Below, one piece after another: positions 1 to 10,967 of a stretch of 64,000 nucleotides of DNA. Position 1 is the stretch's first letter. The number at the start of each line of letters is the position of its first letter. The stretch lies in contig NC_016475.1 of NCBI RefSeq assembly GCF_000226095.1, positions 1,426,001 through 1,490,000 of the forward strand. The letters run 5' to 3'. The stretch comes from Thermothelomyces thermophilus ATCC 42464. Taxonomy: Eukaryota > Ascomycota > Sordariomycetes > Sordariales > Chaetomiaceae. Position numbers and translations under genes: made by a program. The notes below the pieces were generated by a model, which was given only the letters and a program-made list of their open reading frames with translations, had not been told where the DNA came from and did not search any database.

Positions 1-752
1 CGCCACACCGGCCTCCTTTTTTTTCCCCATGATTCAGTTTGCAATTTTTGCCCACCTCTGTTGTAGTATGATCTCAGCTTTTTACCACCGTCTAGCTCCC
101 TGTTGTCATGGTGGAATTAAATCGCAAGTAATTGATACTAACTAAAACACCCCGACTTGTGGTGTATTACGCTTCGCACACCTCTCGTCGATGCCCACAA
201 TAGGCATGAAGCTTCGCCTCAAAACCCGTGAGCTCGACCTTGTCAGGGTATGTCTATACCAACCGCGAGGGACATACAGCCCTAGTAACACCTCTGTGGC
301 GAATGCACGTTCAACTGTAGGCGATAACGGGGGGAAAGAGCACCGCGGGAGGCTAGAAGTGCGGCATCAAGTGGCCGCTCAGAGAAATATCGGAGGATTA
401 GCTTTTTTATAAAAACGAAGCTCCTTCCTTCGCTCTTTAGTGTAGATACATTTCTGAGACTCGGTCACTAAAGCTTCGCTTTAACAAGAGATAGACTCGG
501 GCCATCGCCGCGTTGTGAGATTGCTTCTTTAGCCGAGCCGTGGTGGGATATTACACACACAGTGGTTATTAAATTACCTATAGAAGCAGATGTTATCGAT
601 TGGTAGGTGCAGTTGCGAACCTTCGCTGTCTCGAAGCGGCGTGTCTCTAGCGGCCTAGTTTCGTCCCTGGAGGAGGTCCTGGCTCGCGGCCGTCTAGGTA
701 GGATGAAGGATTCTGGTCTCATGGCATAAGTGCTTGCAAGAGTTTGGAATTT
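1..752. other. Intergenic, with dispersed repeat copy 1
   Basis: I see no convincing gene here. The short open frames lack recognisable domains and do not join into a plausible exon set. The part from about 155 to 452 is one copy of a dispersed repeat, described separately. Confidence 0.6.
155..452 (+). repeat. Dispersed repeat, copy 1
   Basis: This stretch matches the reverse complement of about 16,150-16,370. Shared blocks, in the same order, include GTATTACGCTTCGC or its variant, GGCATGAAGCTTC, GGGAAAGAGCACCGC and TCCTTCCTTCGCTCTT. Copy 1 is about 80 bases longer than copy 2, so at least one indel separates them. I see no terminal repeats or coding domain. It could be a decayed MITE, a fragment of a larger element, or part of a decayed gene family. 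Confidence 0.6.
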
Positions 753-1514
753 TCAACTCAAATCCCAGTCGTAATAATCCAATTCGCAGGCACCCTTTGA
801 ATCCTCCAAGGCTACGTTCCCCTTCTCTCCCGGCCGAAAAGGCAAGTCGCCATAGGCTGGTCCAAAGAGGGCAACGCCACCGTCTTCGTCATCAGAGTCT
901 TCCGACTCTGCACCGTTCTCCGGCTTCCCGCGAGATATCTGGTCCGGGCTGGGCGTGCGGTCAGGGCTAGCCTGCGACGGAACCGCAGCCTCTGGACCCG
1001 GTGTGGCAGACGTTGGCCCTTTCTGCGGCTTCCAGTCACCGGCTCCCTGGAGTGAAAGAGCTCCATGATTCTGGAGTTGCTCCTGGTGCCGCTCCCGCTG
1101 CTGCTGCTCCTTTCCCTCCTCCTCCAATTGCTTCATGCCAATGGAGAAAATCGCGAACAGGACATGCCCGGCAAATGCGACCTGCTGCTGGTACGATAGA
1201 AGAGCGAAAGGGTGGACCCGTGACCGTGACTGCGACTGCGACTGTGAGTGCGGCTGCGAGTGCCCTGGTTTGGGGGCAACAGGTGACTGAGGTGCGATAC
1301 GCAGCTGGGTCGCCTTGGGAGATGCCTTCGATTTCGCAGGCTTTCCTGGATGACTCTTGTACAGATGCCTCATGAGCTGGTTGCGTGACTTGAACTTTTC
1401 CCCGCAAGTTCGGCAGGTCGTCCGCCACTGGGATTCCTCGGACGTGTCTGGCCGCGGCTCATCAGTTGGCTGCGCCAGCGCCTGGGGACGGAATTCGGGG
1501 ATCGTCGGGTCCAT
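753..1514 (-). CDS. Single C2H2 zinc-finger protein
   Basis: A single-exon gene for 253 residues. A classical C2H2 finger lies near the N-terminus: Cys34, Cys37, His50 and His55 with C-X2-C-X12-H-X4-H spacing. It is followed by a basic linker, an SQ/SR-rich low-complexity run encoded by a GCGACT-type microsatellite, a hydrophobic stretch (about 100-125), a Gln/Glu-rich helical stretch, and a long acidic disordered tail ending in DYYDWDLS. One finger with long disordered flanks suggests a nucleic-acid or protein-binding adaptor rather than a typical multi-finger transcription factor. The ATG at 1514 is the first in frame and starts MDPTIPEF. The precise role is unknown. Confidence 0.75.
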   Translation of the reverse strand: MDPTIPEFRPQALAQPTDEPRPDTSEESQWRTTCRTCGEKFKSRNQLMRHLYKSHPGKPAKSKASPKATQLRIAPQSPVAPKPGHSQPHSQSQSQSRSRVHPFALLSYQQQVAFAGHVLFAIFSIGMKQLEEEGKEQQQRERHQEQLQNHGALSLQGAGDWKPQKGPTSATPGPEAAVPSQASPDRTPSPDQISRGKPENGAESEDSDDEDGGVALFGPAYGDLPFRPGEKGNVALEDSKGACELDYYDWDLS

Positions 1515-2402
1515 TGAGCGTTGAGAGAGTGTGAGAAGAGAGCGAGTGTGTGTGAGGAAGTGATGGTGGTCGGCGACTGGCCTAGCGAAAGGGTCGTCGA
1601 TTCGTCGTTTAGTGGTTTATTAGATGCATCGGCGCGCTCACTTCTGAAGAGCCGCTCCTGCTGCTGACTCGCACAGGCTTCAAAGTCACGAAAGGGACGC
1701 CCGTGGCCTGCTCGTTCTGTTTCGTTTCTGCAAAAAAAAAAAAATGCTATGTTGTAGAAGTGGATCCCGCCGAACTCAAATCAATCGCTTGCATGGTGGA
1801 TCCCGAGCTCAACGACCCGGCTATGGTACCCCGTCTCCGCAAGGCGGGGTGATGCTTCGGTGGGTGTTATGTGGGGTACCAAGCGTCGGAAGACAAGGGA
1901 AACGTACCAGGTACGTAATGAAAGGACTTGAGTTGAGAAGGTATGAGAGAAAAACACGAAAAGATCAAACGAGGAGGATACTTATTGAACGGTAAGAAAT
2001 AACCTCTCAAAAGGCAACAAAACTTCGGAACGAAGCTTCAACTATGAAAACAGCAATAAGCTAATACCTATAAATGATGCTGTAAAAGATATCTGGTATG
2101 CGTAGCAGATTTCCCATGTACAGTACCTAGTTTTCACCTCTTGTCTCCTGTACTGTGTCTCGCGCCCAATCTACATAGTACCGCCTGTTATCACCATCTA
2201 ATTAAACACTTCGCTAAGTTGATACAACAAGTGTACTGACTTGACGTGAGCCTCGGCCCCTAACCCTCTGAGAACGCCAACGCCATTGCCATTTCTCGAC
2301 TAATTAAATGAACCCTTGCCGTGTCCGTTACATCATTTCATAAGTCATTTCTCATTACAAGATCTCATCAAAACAGGTTGCCGGACATGGTCGCCTTCTG
2401 CC
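1515..2402. other. Intergenic between zinc-finger gene 5' end and membrane-protein gene 3' end
   Basis: No gene seen. The part next to 1514 should hold the promoter of the zinc-finger gene. The rest becomes AT-richer and contains several short GTAC-centred palindromes such as that near 2,115. Confidence 0.5.
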
Positions 2403-5311
2403 TCATTCCTGGTTCCTTTTCAGGTCCCCTGATGATGGAAGTGGCGCCTTCTCTGTGGGCCGGCCATCAGCCGGCTGAGGCGCTCGTTTCTGCGTCGCAT
2501 GTTGCTGGGCGGACTCGCTTGCGGGAGATTCTTTCCTCCCATCTGACACCGAATCCTCAATGCGATGCAATGGCGGCCGCCTCACAACAAGACCTGAAGT
2601 GGCGGGTGTGGGCGGGGTCGATTGCTGCGGTGCCGTATCCTGTTGACTGGCATAACCTGTCCGAACGCTTGGTTCCTCTGCATGCCTCACTCGTTCGACT
2701 TCGACATGGTCTAGTGGCGGCCGCTGCTCTACTGGAGGCAAGCTCGCGGCTGCCGGCTGTGGCGCTTGCAGTGCCCTATTCTTTAGAGTCGCGTCATCCG
2801 TCTCAATGCTTGGCGCTTCAATCTGCCTCTTCTCTTTGGTACGACTCGATGACAGCTGCTGCTCAGTAGCAGGCGAACTCGTGGTCGGGGGGGAGGCCAC
2901 TTGCGTTGGTGGCGTATCATGTTTGGCGGCGTCGCTTATTTGATTACTTGGGCTTCCGCCTGGTCTCCCTGCTTGTTCGATAATATGGGATGCCGGTTGC
3001 CGATCCAATGGGGATAACCTCGTGGTTGCTCGCGGCGGCACTTGGTACTCTGCTGCTGTAATACGCTGTGCCGACCCTTCACCAGCCGGAACCGCTAGCC
3101 GTCCTTCCGGCCTTGAGTCCTCCATTTGCTCTGATGCCTGTGTTGACTCAATGACCGAAGAGACTGTCGTCGGTGGTTGGGCTTCATTCTCCTGGTCGTC
3201 CGACGAGAGAACGATCGCTGGCGAGTTTGGCCCCTCATGGAGGGTAACGACTGTACCATGAGACTTTGTCTTCTCAAGTTCAACAGACGGCCGCGCCGGA
3301 AAGACGGACTCGGAGGTGCCCTCAGGACTGTGGGTGGTCGGTAGCCCGAGCATCGACGACTCAGGCCCACTCGTCGGTGTTCTCGGCGGTGGTTTGGGAG
3401 AGTGTGCTCGAGGGTCGACAGAGTTGGATCTAGATACGCTACCACTGAAGCTGCTTGCTCTTGAACGCCGGCCTCGGGGGGCAGCCAGGCTGTCTTCGGG
3501 GTCGACAGTGGGTTCTCCCCATTGTCGCCTTATCTGGGCTAGATTTCTGTTCCGAGCAGGTTCCCCGGGAATCTCGGGAAACCCGGTCGCTTTGCCCTGT
3601 TTGAAGGCTAAATGATCGTCAAACCGGTCTGGTGAAACCCTTTCGAGGGCAGTCGCCACTCGGATTAGTTTCTCTGCGAATCCGCGCTTGTTCGTTCCGG
3701 CGGAGGTGTTGGAATCGATTGGGTGGATACCGAGCCCATGCGCTCCGTCTTCGTTGTCCGGGAATGTTTCGGTGCGGGTCGGCGAGAGCACATGCACAGG
3801 TTCTGTGTCGTGCCTCACGATTCGCGTGTCGGCGTTACCCATCCCGGCTGGCGAAGGGTGTGGTGGTTGTGCGTTTTCTGGGTTGTCGTTGAGCGAGTTG
3901 GGGCTGCTGCTGCCGTGCGTATGGTAGATGCAGTGGCAATGGCAGTGGCTCAGAGGCTCTTCGATCGATCCCTCTTTCTCAGCTTTCTCAAGGAATTTTG
4001 CCAACAACATGTACAGGGAACCAATCGCAGCGAACACGGAAGCTACTATGCTGGACCATTGGCCTATGTTTCCAATAGGCTCAATTTGGTAGAACAGCGG
4101 TGGGCTCCAGAAGTTGAGCTCGCCGACGATAATAAGCGTCAGCACGGCGCCGGCAAACTTGGCGGGATGGTCAGTTCTTCTCTAGTCTTCTTCAGCAAAT
4201 AAGGACGGAATAGCACATACCACCGGGATCTCAACAACGCTGAGCAGCCGTCTGATCACATCATTGACAGTTTTCATGCCTCTTGGAGTGGCACCGTTGG
4301 TTCCTTCGATGACCTCGTCGACATCAGGCGTGCCAAATTGCTTGCTCCAGTTGAGTTTCGCTATCTTGTTCCAGATCGACACCATAGATAGGATGCCGGG
4401 CACGCAGGAGGCAGCGGCGACGAGGGTAGCAGCCCCAAACGTGAGGTAGTATGGTTTTGGAACTAAGTTGATGTTGTCGGCCGACCCAGTTCTCATGGGG
4501 GAGAAGGGATTCCCCTCCTCGCAAACCAGGCTGCAGTTCTGCTTTGTGTCGCCGGGGAAGTTGTCCAGATGGTAGACTGGCCTCCCCGTGCTATCCCTGC
4601 AATCTTTCGCTTCAGTGCGGAAAAACTCGACGGTCAGGGCCAACAGACCTGTTGGGATCAGGGTCAGCCTTGAAACAGTGCTGAGCAACATCAATCACAC
4701 AGCAGCATAGCCACTCACCAGCTACGACCAAAACGGTCCATACGAAGAGAACATTGCGCCCGGGGTTGTTGAAATACGTTCGAGATAAACGGACGGTGGC
4801 GGGGGCTGTCAGAATGCCAATGGAGCACATTTGGAGGGCCCCGTAGATGTCCATATCAATGGCGTCTGGGGGACATGGTTAATTAAGTGACAGTCCATGG
4901 GAAGGGGAAGGGGGAGGGGAAGGGGAAGGGGTGGAGCCAAGACAGGATTCCGCAGGGAGTGCATATTACCATCCGTATGTAGCGACGCGAGCACGATGGC
5001 GTGAATAGCTGCAGTAGCCGGAAAAATCAGGGCAGCTGCCAAACAAGCGTTCCGCAGCCATTCTGTTTTCCGGGCGAGAACACAGGCGGCCACCAAGACG
5101 TAATACCTGGGATGTTGGTCAGCCCCGCGGTATCGGACCGACAGCATCGCCCACCACTCTGCGGAGAAACCAACAATATTCGAGAACCCCCACCATATTG
5201 TCCGCTTAGCGGCCAGCTACACACAACCTGAAGGGGTTCGGGATCGGAAGCGTTGGCGACGGTCCGGCCGACAAGAATATCCAGCGAGCTGGGAGGAGGA
5301 AGGACCGGCAT
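2403..5311 (-). CDS. Seven-helix integral membrane protein with long disordered C-terminal tail
   Basis: Inferred exons on the minus strand are 5311-5228, 5156-4970, 4865-4719, 4648-4221 and 4157-2403, giving about 866 residues with all phases consistent. Donors at introns 3 and 4 are GTGAGT and GTATGT; the intron-1 donor (GTTGTG) is unusual and the least certain. The N-terminal 360 residues hold about seven hydrophobic segments, with a Cys-containing loop between helices 4 and 5 (QNCSLVCEEGN). A His/Cys cluster (SHCHCHCIYHTH) follows the last helix. The remaining 480 residues are Pro/Ser/Glu-rich and disordered. The layout resembles fungal seven-helix proteins of unknown function. I do not recognise the family, and a receptor-like role is only a guess. 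It is divergent from the transporter gene across a 1.2 kb shared upstream region. Confidence 0.75.
4899..4934 (+). repeat. G-rich purine tract inside intron 2 of the membrane-protein gene
   Basis: A run of GGGAAGGGGAAGGGGGAGGGG-type repeats lies wholly inside intron 2 (4969-4866) of the minus-strand gene. The pre-mRNA therefore carries a CCCCTT pyrimidine tract, and the plus strand could fold as a G-quadruplex. It may act as an extended polypyrimidine tract. Confidence 0.8.
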
Positions 5312-6516
5312 TCGGTTTAGGGTTTAATTAGCTCACGGTGCCCGTCGTTGCTCGGGCAGTCGAGTTTGAATCCTGGGGAAGCAGCTTCGCGTCGATGAAG
5401 GTGTAAAAGAATAAAAGATTAAAGAATAAAAAATAAAACAAAAAAAACCTTGTGCTTGGCTGAGTGCTTCCTAAAGAAATGGGAAAGGGTGGATAAATGG
5501 AATTGCGGCTTCGACCACCACGGCATCTTGCTGACGAATCCGCAAGGCTGAAGGTGTGCGCATTCGGTCACACAATCGAGCTAAGAATGTGGAAGAGAGA
5601 ATGCGGGGAGGACCGACGGGGAACGATGGATGGGGTTGGTATCAAAGGGTAAAACAGGGCGAGAGGCTTGGGGAATGTCAGCTGGAACTCCGGGGAGAGT
5701 AGTCCGCAGAGCGTGGCAACACGTGCTATTCGCCCATCGCTTCTGGTCTTCAGCCTTCGTTCTTCTAGCGTGCTCATTCTCCGACAAGTCGAGAATGCTG
5801 TGCGGAACAGACCGGTACCGCGGTGACACCGAACCCGTGATCGACTCGGCAAACCACGAATTTGGGAAGAAGAGCCTCATAAGAGAGACCCTGCTGACGG
5901 GCACGCTCGCGCCAAGCGCGACAGAGCCAACATTGATGCACCGTATGATGCACCGTAGTTGGGCAAGTCGGTGGACGCAAAGGGTTCGGCGGGGAGAGAG
6001 AGCATAATTAACACTCAGCCCCAATCGAACCCGATGTTGTCGGACCCCGCAATCCTTCCAGAAGGGGGAAGGTATGCATGCGAATCTTGGCCCTTGCCAT
6101 TTGCCCAGAATCGGTCGTGGCTGTGCTTACCTTTGGGCTTTGTGAGAGGTCGGTGTCCGAATGAGTGTCTGGCCGATGCAGATGCAAGGTGCAACGAGGA
6201 TGCCAGCCATCGAGCCGCACCTCTTACTACGTATGTATGTACTGTACAGTACTTCCACCGAAGGACCTACAAGCCCTGCCGATGCACGTGGACCCCATGG
6301 CAGATCAATCCGACCTTGTGTACGGAGTGTACGGCTTGCGCCCCACCTGCGGCTTGTTGGGCTTTTCGCTGTCACCGCCTCCCCCACCCCCCCGGCCCCT
6401 CAGAATCATGGTAGACAAAACGAGTTTTATCGTGGCGACCTGACACCGAAGCGACTGCTCGCGCGGCACTCCGAATTCAATGTGCCGTCACATTTCGGCA
6501 CAAGAGAGTCGACGAC
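5312..6516. other. Divergent intergenic region (probable bidirectional promoter)
   Basis: It separates the 5' ends of the membrane-protein gene (-) and the transporter gene (+). Overlapping open frames on both strands show no domain or codon signal I trust. A perfect 14-bp palindrome, GTACTGTACAGTAC, lies at 6239-6252. I assign no transcription-factor site. Confidence 0.5.
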
Positions 6517-8817
6517 ATGGCAGGGGACCAGCCGCAAGAAGTCGAGCGCCCGGACTATGAACAGATCAAGTCGTGGAGGTCCATTGTCACACTCGTCGTC
6601 TTCATTCTCGCAAGTAGGTCGATTCTGGCACGGTATATTGCTCTGACCGCTCACACCGATCCTCGCTTAATTAGATGTCGTCGTTCTCTTTCCCTTCCAC
6701 ATACCACTCTACATCCCTCGCAGGGTTTTCAACATCATCTGCGACGGCCTGAGTGCTTTGCGCATCATTTCGCCCCGAGAGGCAGATGATGAAAAGACCG
6801 AATCGCGACATGGCGCCGGCAAGGTCACCTCGTCCTTTGTGCGCTTCAACTTCCCCATGAACATGGTCACGGCACCCCTCATTGCCGACCTCTTCCTGCT
6901 GGCAATTTTGGCCATCGGCCGCAAAGAGGTAAAGGAAGGAACATATGGCGCCGACAACATCTTCCCGCTCGACATCATGCTCTTCTTCCTCTCGCTAGCG
7001 TATATCGCTATCTCCATCGACGCTTCCGGCATCATCCGCTACCTGGCGTTCAAGGTGTTACAATGGGGCGGCGACGCCGGCCATCGTCTCTTCTTTTACC
7101 TCTACGCCTTTTGGTTCGCCCTTACCAGCTTCGTAGGGAACGACCCGGTAATTCTGTCGGGCACCGCATTCCTGGCTTACATGACGCGCGTCTCGAGCAA
7201 CATAGTCCATCCGCGGGCCTGGATCTACAGCCAATTCGCCGTGGCCAACACCGCTTCTGCCATCTTGGTCTCGTCCAACCCGACCAATCTCGTGCTGGCG
7301 GGTGCCTTCAATATAAAGTTCATCGTCTACACGGCACATATGATCGTTCCCGTTCTCGCCACCGGTGTTATCCTGTTCCCTTTTTTGCTCTACATTGTTT
7401 TCAACAACGAGGCACTCATCCCGCGTGTGATCAAGATGCACGAGCTCCCCGCGGAAGCGAGGACCCGCAAGCCCGTCAACCCAAACATCCCACACGCCAG
7501 AGGAACCGCGGAGCAGCAGGAGGACGCAGCCGGCGAGCAAGGAAAGTTGTTGTCCCTCGAAGAGATTATCAATCCGTTCTTGGATCGCAAGGGCGCCGTC
7601 TTTGGCGCTCTCGTCATGGCAGTAACCCTGATTTCTGTTCTGGCGCTCAATGCCTCTGCCCAGATCACGGAAGAGAACCCTGTCTACTGGGTCACTCTGC
7701 CGGCCGCATTCGTCCTGTTCATCTGGGATCTGTCGTTCGGCTGGATACATCGACACGAAACTCGCGAAATCGCCCGCAAGGGACGCGAGGAGCTACAGCG
7801 CCTTCAACTGGAACAGGCTTTGCGGAGGGAACGGGAGAGGATGGCTCACGCGGCCCCCGGAGAGCGGTTCGCGTCGTCTGACGAATCGGTCTCCGCGCAG
7901 GTGGGTGCGCCGAGCGGCGGGTTGGAGCCTGGTGGGAATGTGCTTGGAAAGGATAGCATGGACGGCAACGTGACTACGACCGGCACGACGCCCAGCAAGT
8001 CACCAACGCAAGAGTTTCGCGGGGCGGGGAACGAGAAGAGCGCCGCACACGGGTCTCTTGGGGAATCGCAGCTCCAGAAACCGCCTCGGCGAGCCACGCT
8101 GGTATCGCTTGCGAAGGATGCGTTCACGTGGTCACAGGAGACGTTTCCAACCGCGACGGCGGTGATAGCTCATCTGCCGTTCGCGCTGGTGCCCTTCGCC
8201 TTCTCCATGTTCGTTCTCGTTCAGGCGCTGGTGACCAAGGGCTGGGTGCCGATCTTTGCTAAAGGGTGGGACGCTTGGGTGAACAAAACGGGCACGATAG
8301 GAGCCATTGGCGGCATGGCGTTTCTCTCCGTCATCTTATGCAATGTAAGACTCCCTTTCTTCCTCTTTTTTTCTTTCCTTTTCTTCTCCTTCTTCTTCTT
8401 CTTCTTTCCATCGTTTGTTGGTGTTCTGTGTTCGTGTACTAATTAACCCGCAACTCGCACCAGTTCTCCGGCACCAATATCGGCACTACCATCCTGTTGT
8501 CTCGCGTGATCCAGGCCTGGCAAGTTCTCTACCACTTCAAAGAGACCGAGATCTCGGACCGGACCTTGTCGGCAACCATCTACACCATGGCCCTGGGTGT
8601 CAACTACGGCGCCTTCAGCACCGCCTTCAGCGCGTCACTGGCCGGCCTTCTCTGGCGCGACATCCTTGCCAAGAAGCACATCCACGTCAAGCGGCTCGAT
8701 TTTGCCACGATCAACCTGCCCATCATCGCTATCGCCATGACGGTTGGTTGCGTGGTGCTCATCGGCGAAGTGTGGATCATGAAAGACGACACACCAGCAT
8801 CGGATCGATATGCTTAA
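6517..8817 (+). CDS. IT-superfamily (ArsB/NhaD-like) membrane transporter
   Basis: Exons 6517-6613, 6675-8344 and 8464-8817 give 706 residues; donors are GTAGGT and GTAAGA, acceptors TTAG and CCAG, and phases agree. The protein has many hydrophobic helices in two halves separated by a charged cytoplasmic loop rich in Arg, Glu and Ser. The N-terminal half has FVGNDPVILSGTAF and SSNPTNLVLAG. The C-terminal half has CNFSGTNIGTTILLSRV. These are the paired Asn/Gly/Thr-rich hairpin motifs typical of ion transporters such as ArsB, NhaD and CitM. It should move an anion or exchange Na+/H+ across the plasma or an organellar membrane; the substrate cannot be read from sequence. The motif CN|FSGTNIG is split by the last intron. 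The gene looks intact. Confidence 0.85.
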
Positions 8818-9361
8818 ACTGCTGAATACGCCGGATCGTTGATTTCACTATTTAGATTTAGATTTGCCTTTGGTTCTACCCCACGTCACGAAGTTATGAT
8901 GAGTACATTGTTGTGGTTGAGCAGAAAATAAGGGCGAGCATTATGAATCTTACGTTATGGTAGACACTAGAGAGATGCGCAGGTCCGACTTTGGACGACG
9001 ACCGATACGAATTTACGTTTCAACAAGCCGACATCGTAAAACAGAGGATATGCTGACTGTTGTACTGGGTCGATCGCGTGATCCGTACCTCACAGCGACC
9101 TCCTGCCCTGCATATGGATCAACTGGTATTCATGATGCTTCATTTTAGGCAGCAAACGGCCCAAAGCGTTAGAGTCTCAGAGGTCCAACCTCATCTCCCG
9201 TTTAGAATTAAACCAGAAAACAGCGCAGCCTTTCCCTGGTTCGATCTTAAAAAAGATCACCCTACTTACCTCCGGTAATCAAGCCAGGAAGGCAATGTGC
9301 TTCCAAACCTGTTTCAGGCTTGTGCTTCTTGCCATGTATTGTAATTATCCCGCTATGGTAA
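8818..9361. other. Convergent intergenic region
   Basis: Holds the 3' ends of the transporter gene and of the F-box-like gene. AT-richer than the genes. No gene or structured element recognised. Confidence 0.5.
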
Positions 9362-10967
9362 TCACCAGCTCTGGAGACTTTCGTCATCGGAGCCCACCGT
9401 AAGAGCCGTGGAATACGCCGGAGAAGGCCCCAAGGAGTAGACGCGTTCGCCTGCCACCCCATCGTGGAATTGCCAACCGTCGTATCCGAACTTGACGCCG
9501 GCGCAGGAAAACATGGCTTCCAGGCGGTGCATGTCGAGTCGTCCTTTTGTGGTGGGAATACAACTGACGCGTCTCAGATGGGGGAAGTGACCTTGGGAGA
9601 CGGCACGAGCAAGGTCGGCCATAACGCTGATCTCGAGGCGTAAGTTCAGCCAGGGATTGTCATCTACCACAGCCAATTGCAGCGAGACGAGGGAAGGGGG
9701 CAGAAGCCGAGTAAGGATGCTATCATCCTCCGCCGATCCGTCTATCATCTGGTACAGCAGGGTTGTGGTGAGAAACAAGTTCCGGAGGGCGGGGAAGGTG
9801 TTCAAGCTGCTCTCGAGCTCGGCAAGAGAGCGCGCACTCCCGTCTTGGGTTTGCGAATCCACATCATATTTGAGGTGCAGGGTGTGCAGGGTGTTCTTAT
9901 TCCTGACCAGACACGCGATGATGTCGGATGACAGGAACTCGGTGTCTAATCATGCGACATACAGGCACAGTCAGGGTGGATGTTAGTCATGGCCATGCTA
10001 CGATAATTATAACGACTATTAATAGGAGTTGTGGCTAAGCTAATACTCCCAGCCTTTTGAAATTCTGACTTACAAGACTCGCAAGAAAAGGACCTCGAGG
10101 CCAACATAGCGGGAAAGAAATGGTTCAAGACCCGAGTGGCTGATAGAGCTGTGGGCGATGCATACGTTTCGAAGACTCGGGAATGTATAATTGCTCAGCT
10201 CGCTCAGCATATCATCGTCGCACACGTCAAGGAACAAGCTTCGTATCATGAAGGAAGCCAGGTCAAGAATGCCGTTATGGCTGCCTGTGTGTATGTCGCA
10301 ACAGGGATGTCGAGCGTCTCAAGAGGAAGGCTAGAGTGCCGGAAGCCCTTAAAGATGCCGCAGGGATGGCCATCAGGCGCACGCCTCCTAAGACGCTAAG
10401 AGTCTTGAGGCAAGGAAGGCAGGCCAAGAGCATAGCGAGCAATCCTGGTTCGCGCAAGGGGAGATCGGGATCCTTCACATCTCGGAAAGAACCAAGGAAA
10501 TCGGCAAGCCGGATTCCGCGAGCGTGGGCAGCATCCTCCAGTACGGAGTCGGCCTCGGTCTCGGGGATGATGAAGAAGTGGGTAAGGCATATATACACCC
10601 TCTTCACCAGGGCAGCGAGGTCCTTTTTCCGTGCCACCGTCCGGAGGAAGGCTGTGAGGCGATGACTCCAATCGTCCATCAACGACGCCGACGAGTCGCC
10701 GTAGGCCCACGCAAACTCGTGGTAGAGTATTTCTTGGGCAAAAGGAAGGAATCTCCTGGAGACCAAGCACATGGCATGCAGAGCGGAAACGTCCACCGCG
10801 TACCAGGAGCGCTCTTCCCGCTTTTGCCCGGTGGCGGGGAAGTATGCGTGCGGCGTTTCGCGTGTTCCTTGGCGACAGTGCAGGCAGAAATTGCGGAGAA
10901 TGAGCGAGATCAACTCGTCTGGAAGGCTGGCAAGCCCAATCGGGCCAGCTTGATGGTCCAGTTCCAT
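9362..10967 (-). pseudogene. F-box/LRR-like gene, apparently frame-disrupted
   Basis: The minus strand starts MELDHQAG at 10967, with an F-box-like segment (LASLPDELISLILRNF, then MCLVSRRFLPFAQEILYHEF) and leucine-rich text down to about 10,300. Coding character then continues in another frame (about 10,290-10,074; IRSLFLDVCDDDMLSEL, LEPFLSRYVGLEVLFLRV). It resumes at about 9,945-9,362 (EFLSSDIIACLVRNKNTLHTLHLKYD) after a good GTAAGT donor at 10,073 and a TAG acceptor ending at 9,946. That intron does not restore phase by one base. The earlier change near 10,280-10,300 has no good splice sites and falls in an ACATACACACA run. At least two frame changes are therefore unexplained. Either it is a recent pseudogene, or the assembly has small indels, or splicing is atypical. 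Confidence 0.6.

Noticed and set aside
5341-5400. Possible tRNA T-arm (GAGTTTGAATCCTGGGG)
   Set aside because: No acceptor stem or anticodon arm can be built around it.
5568-6654. Numerous overlapping frames between the divergent genes
   Set aside because: No consistent exons or domains; more likely a shared promoter region.
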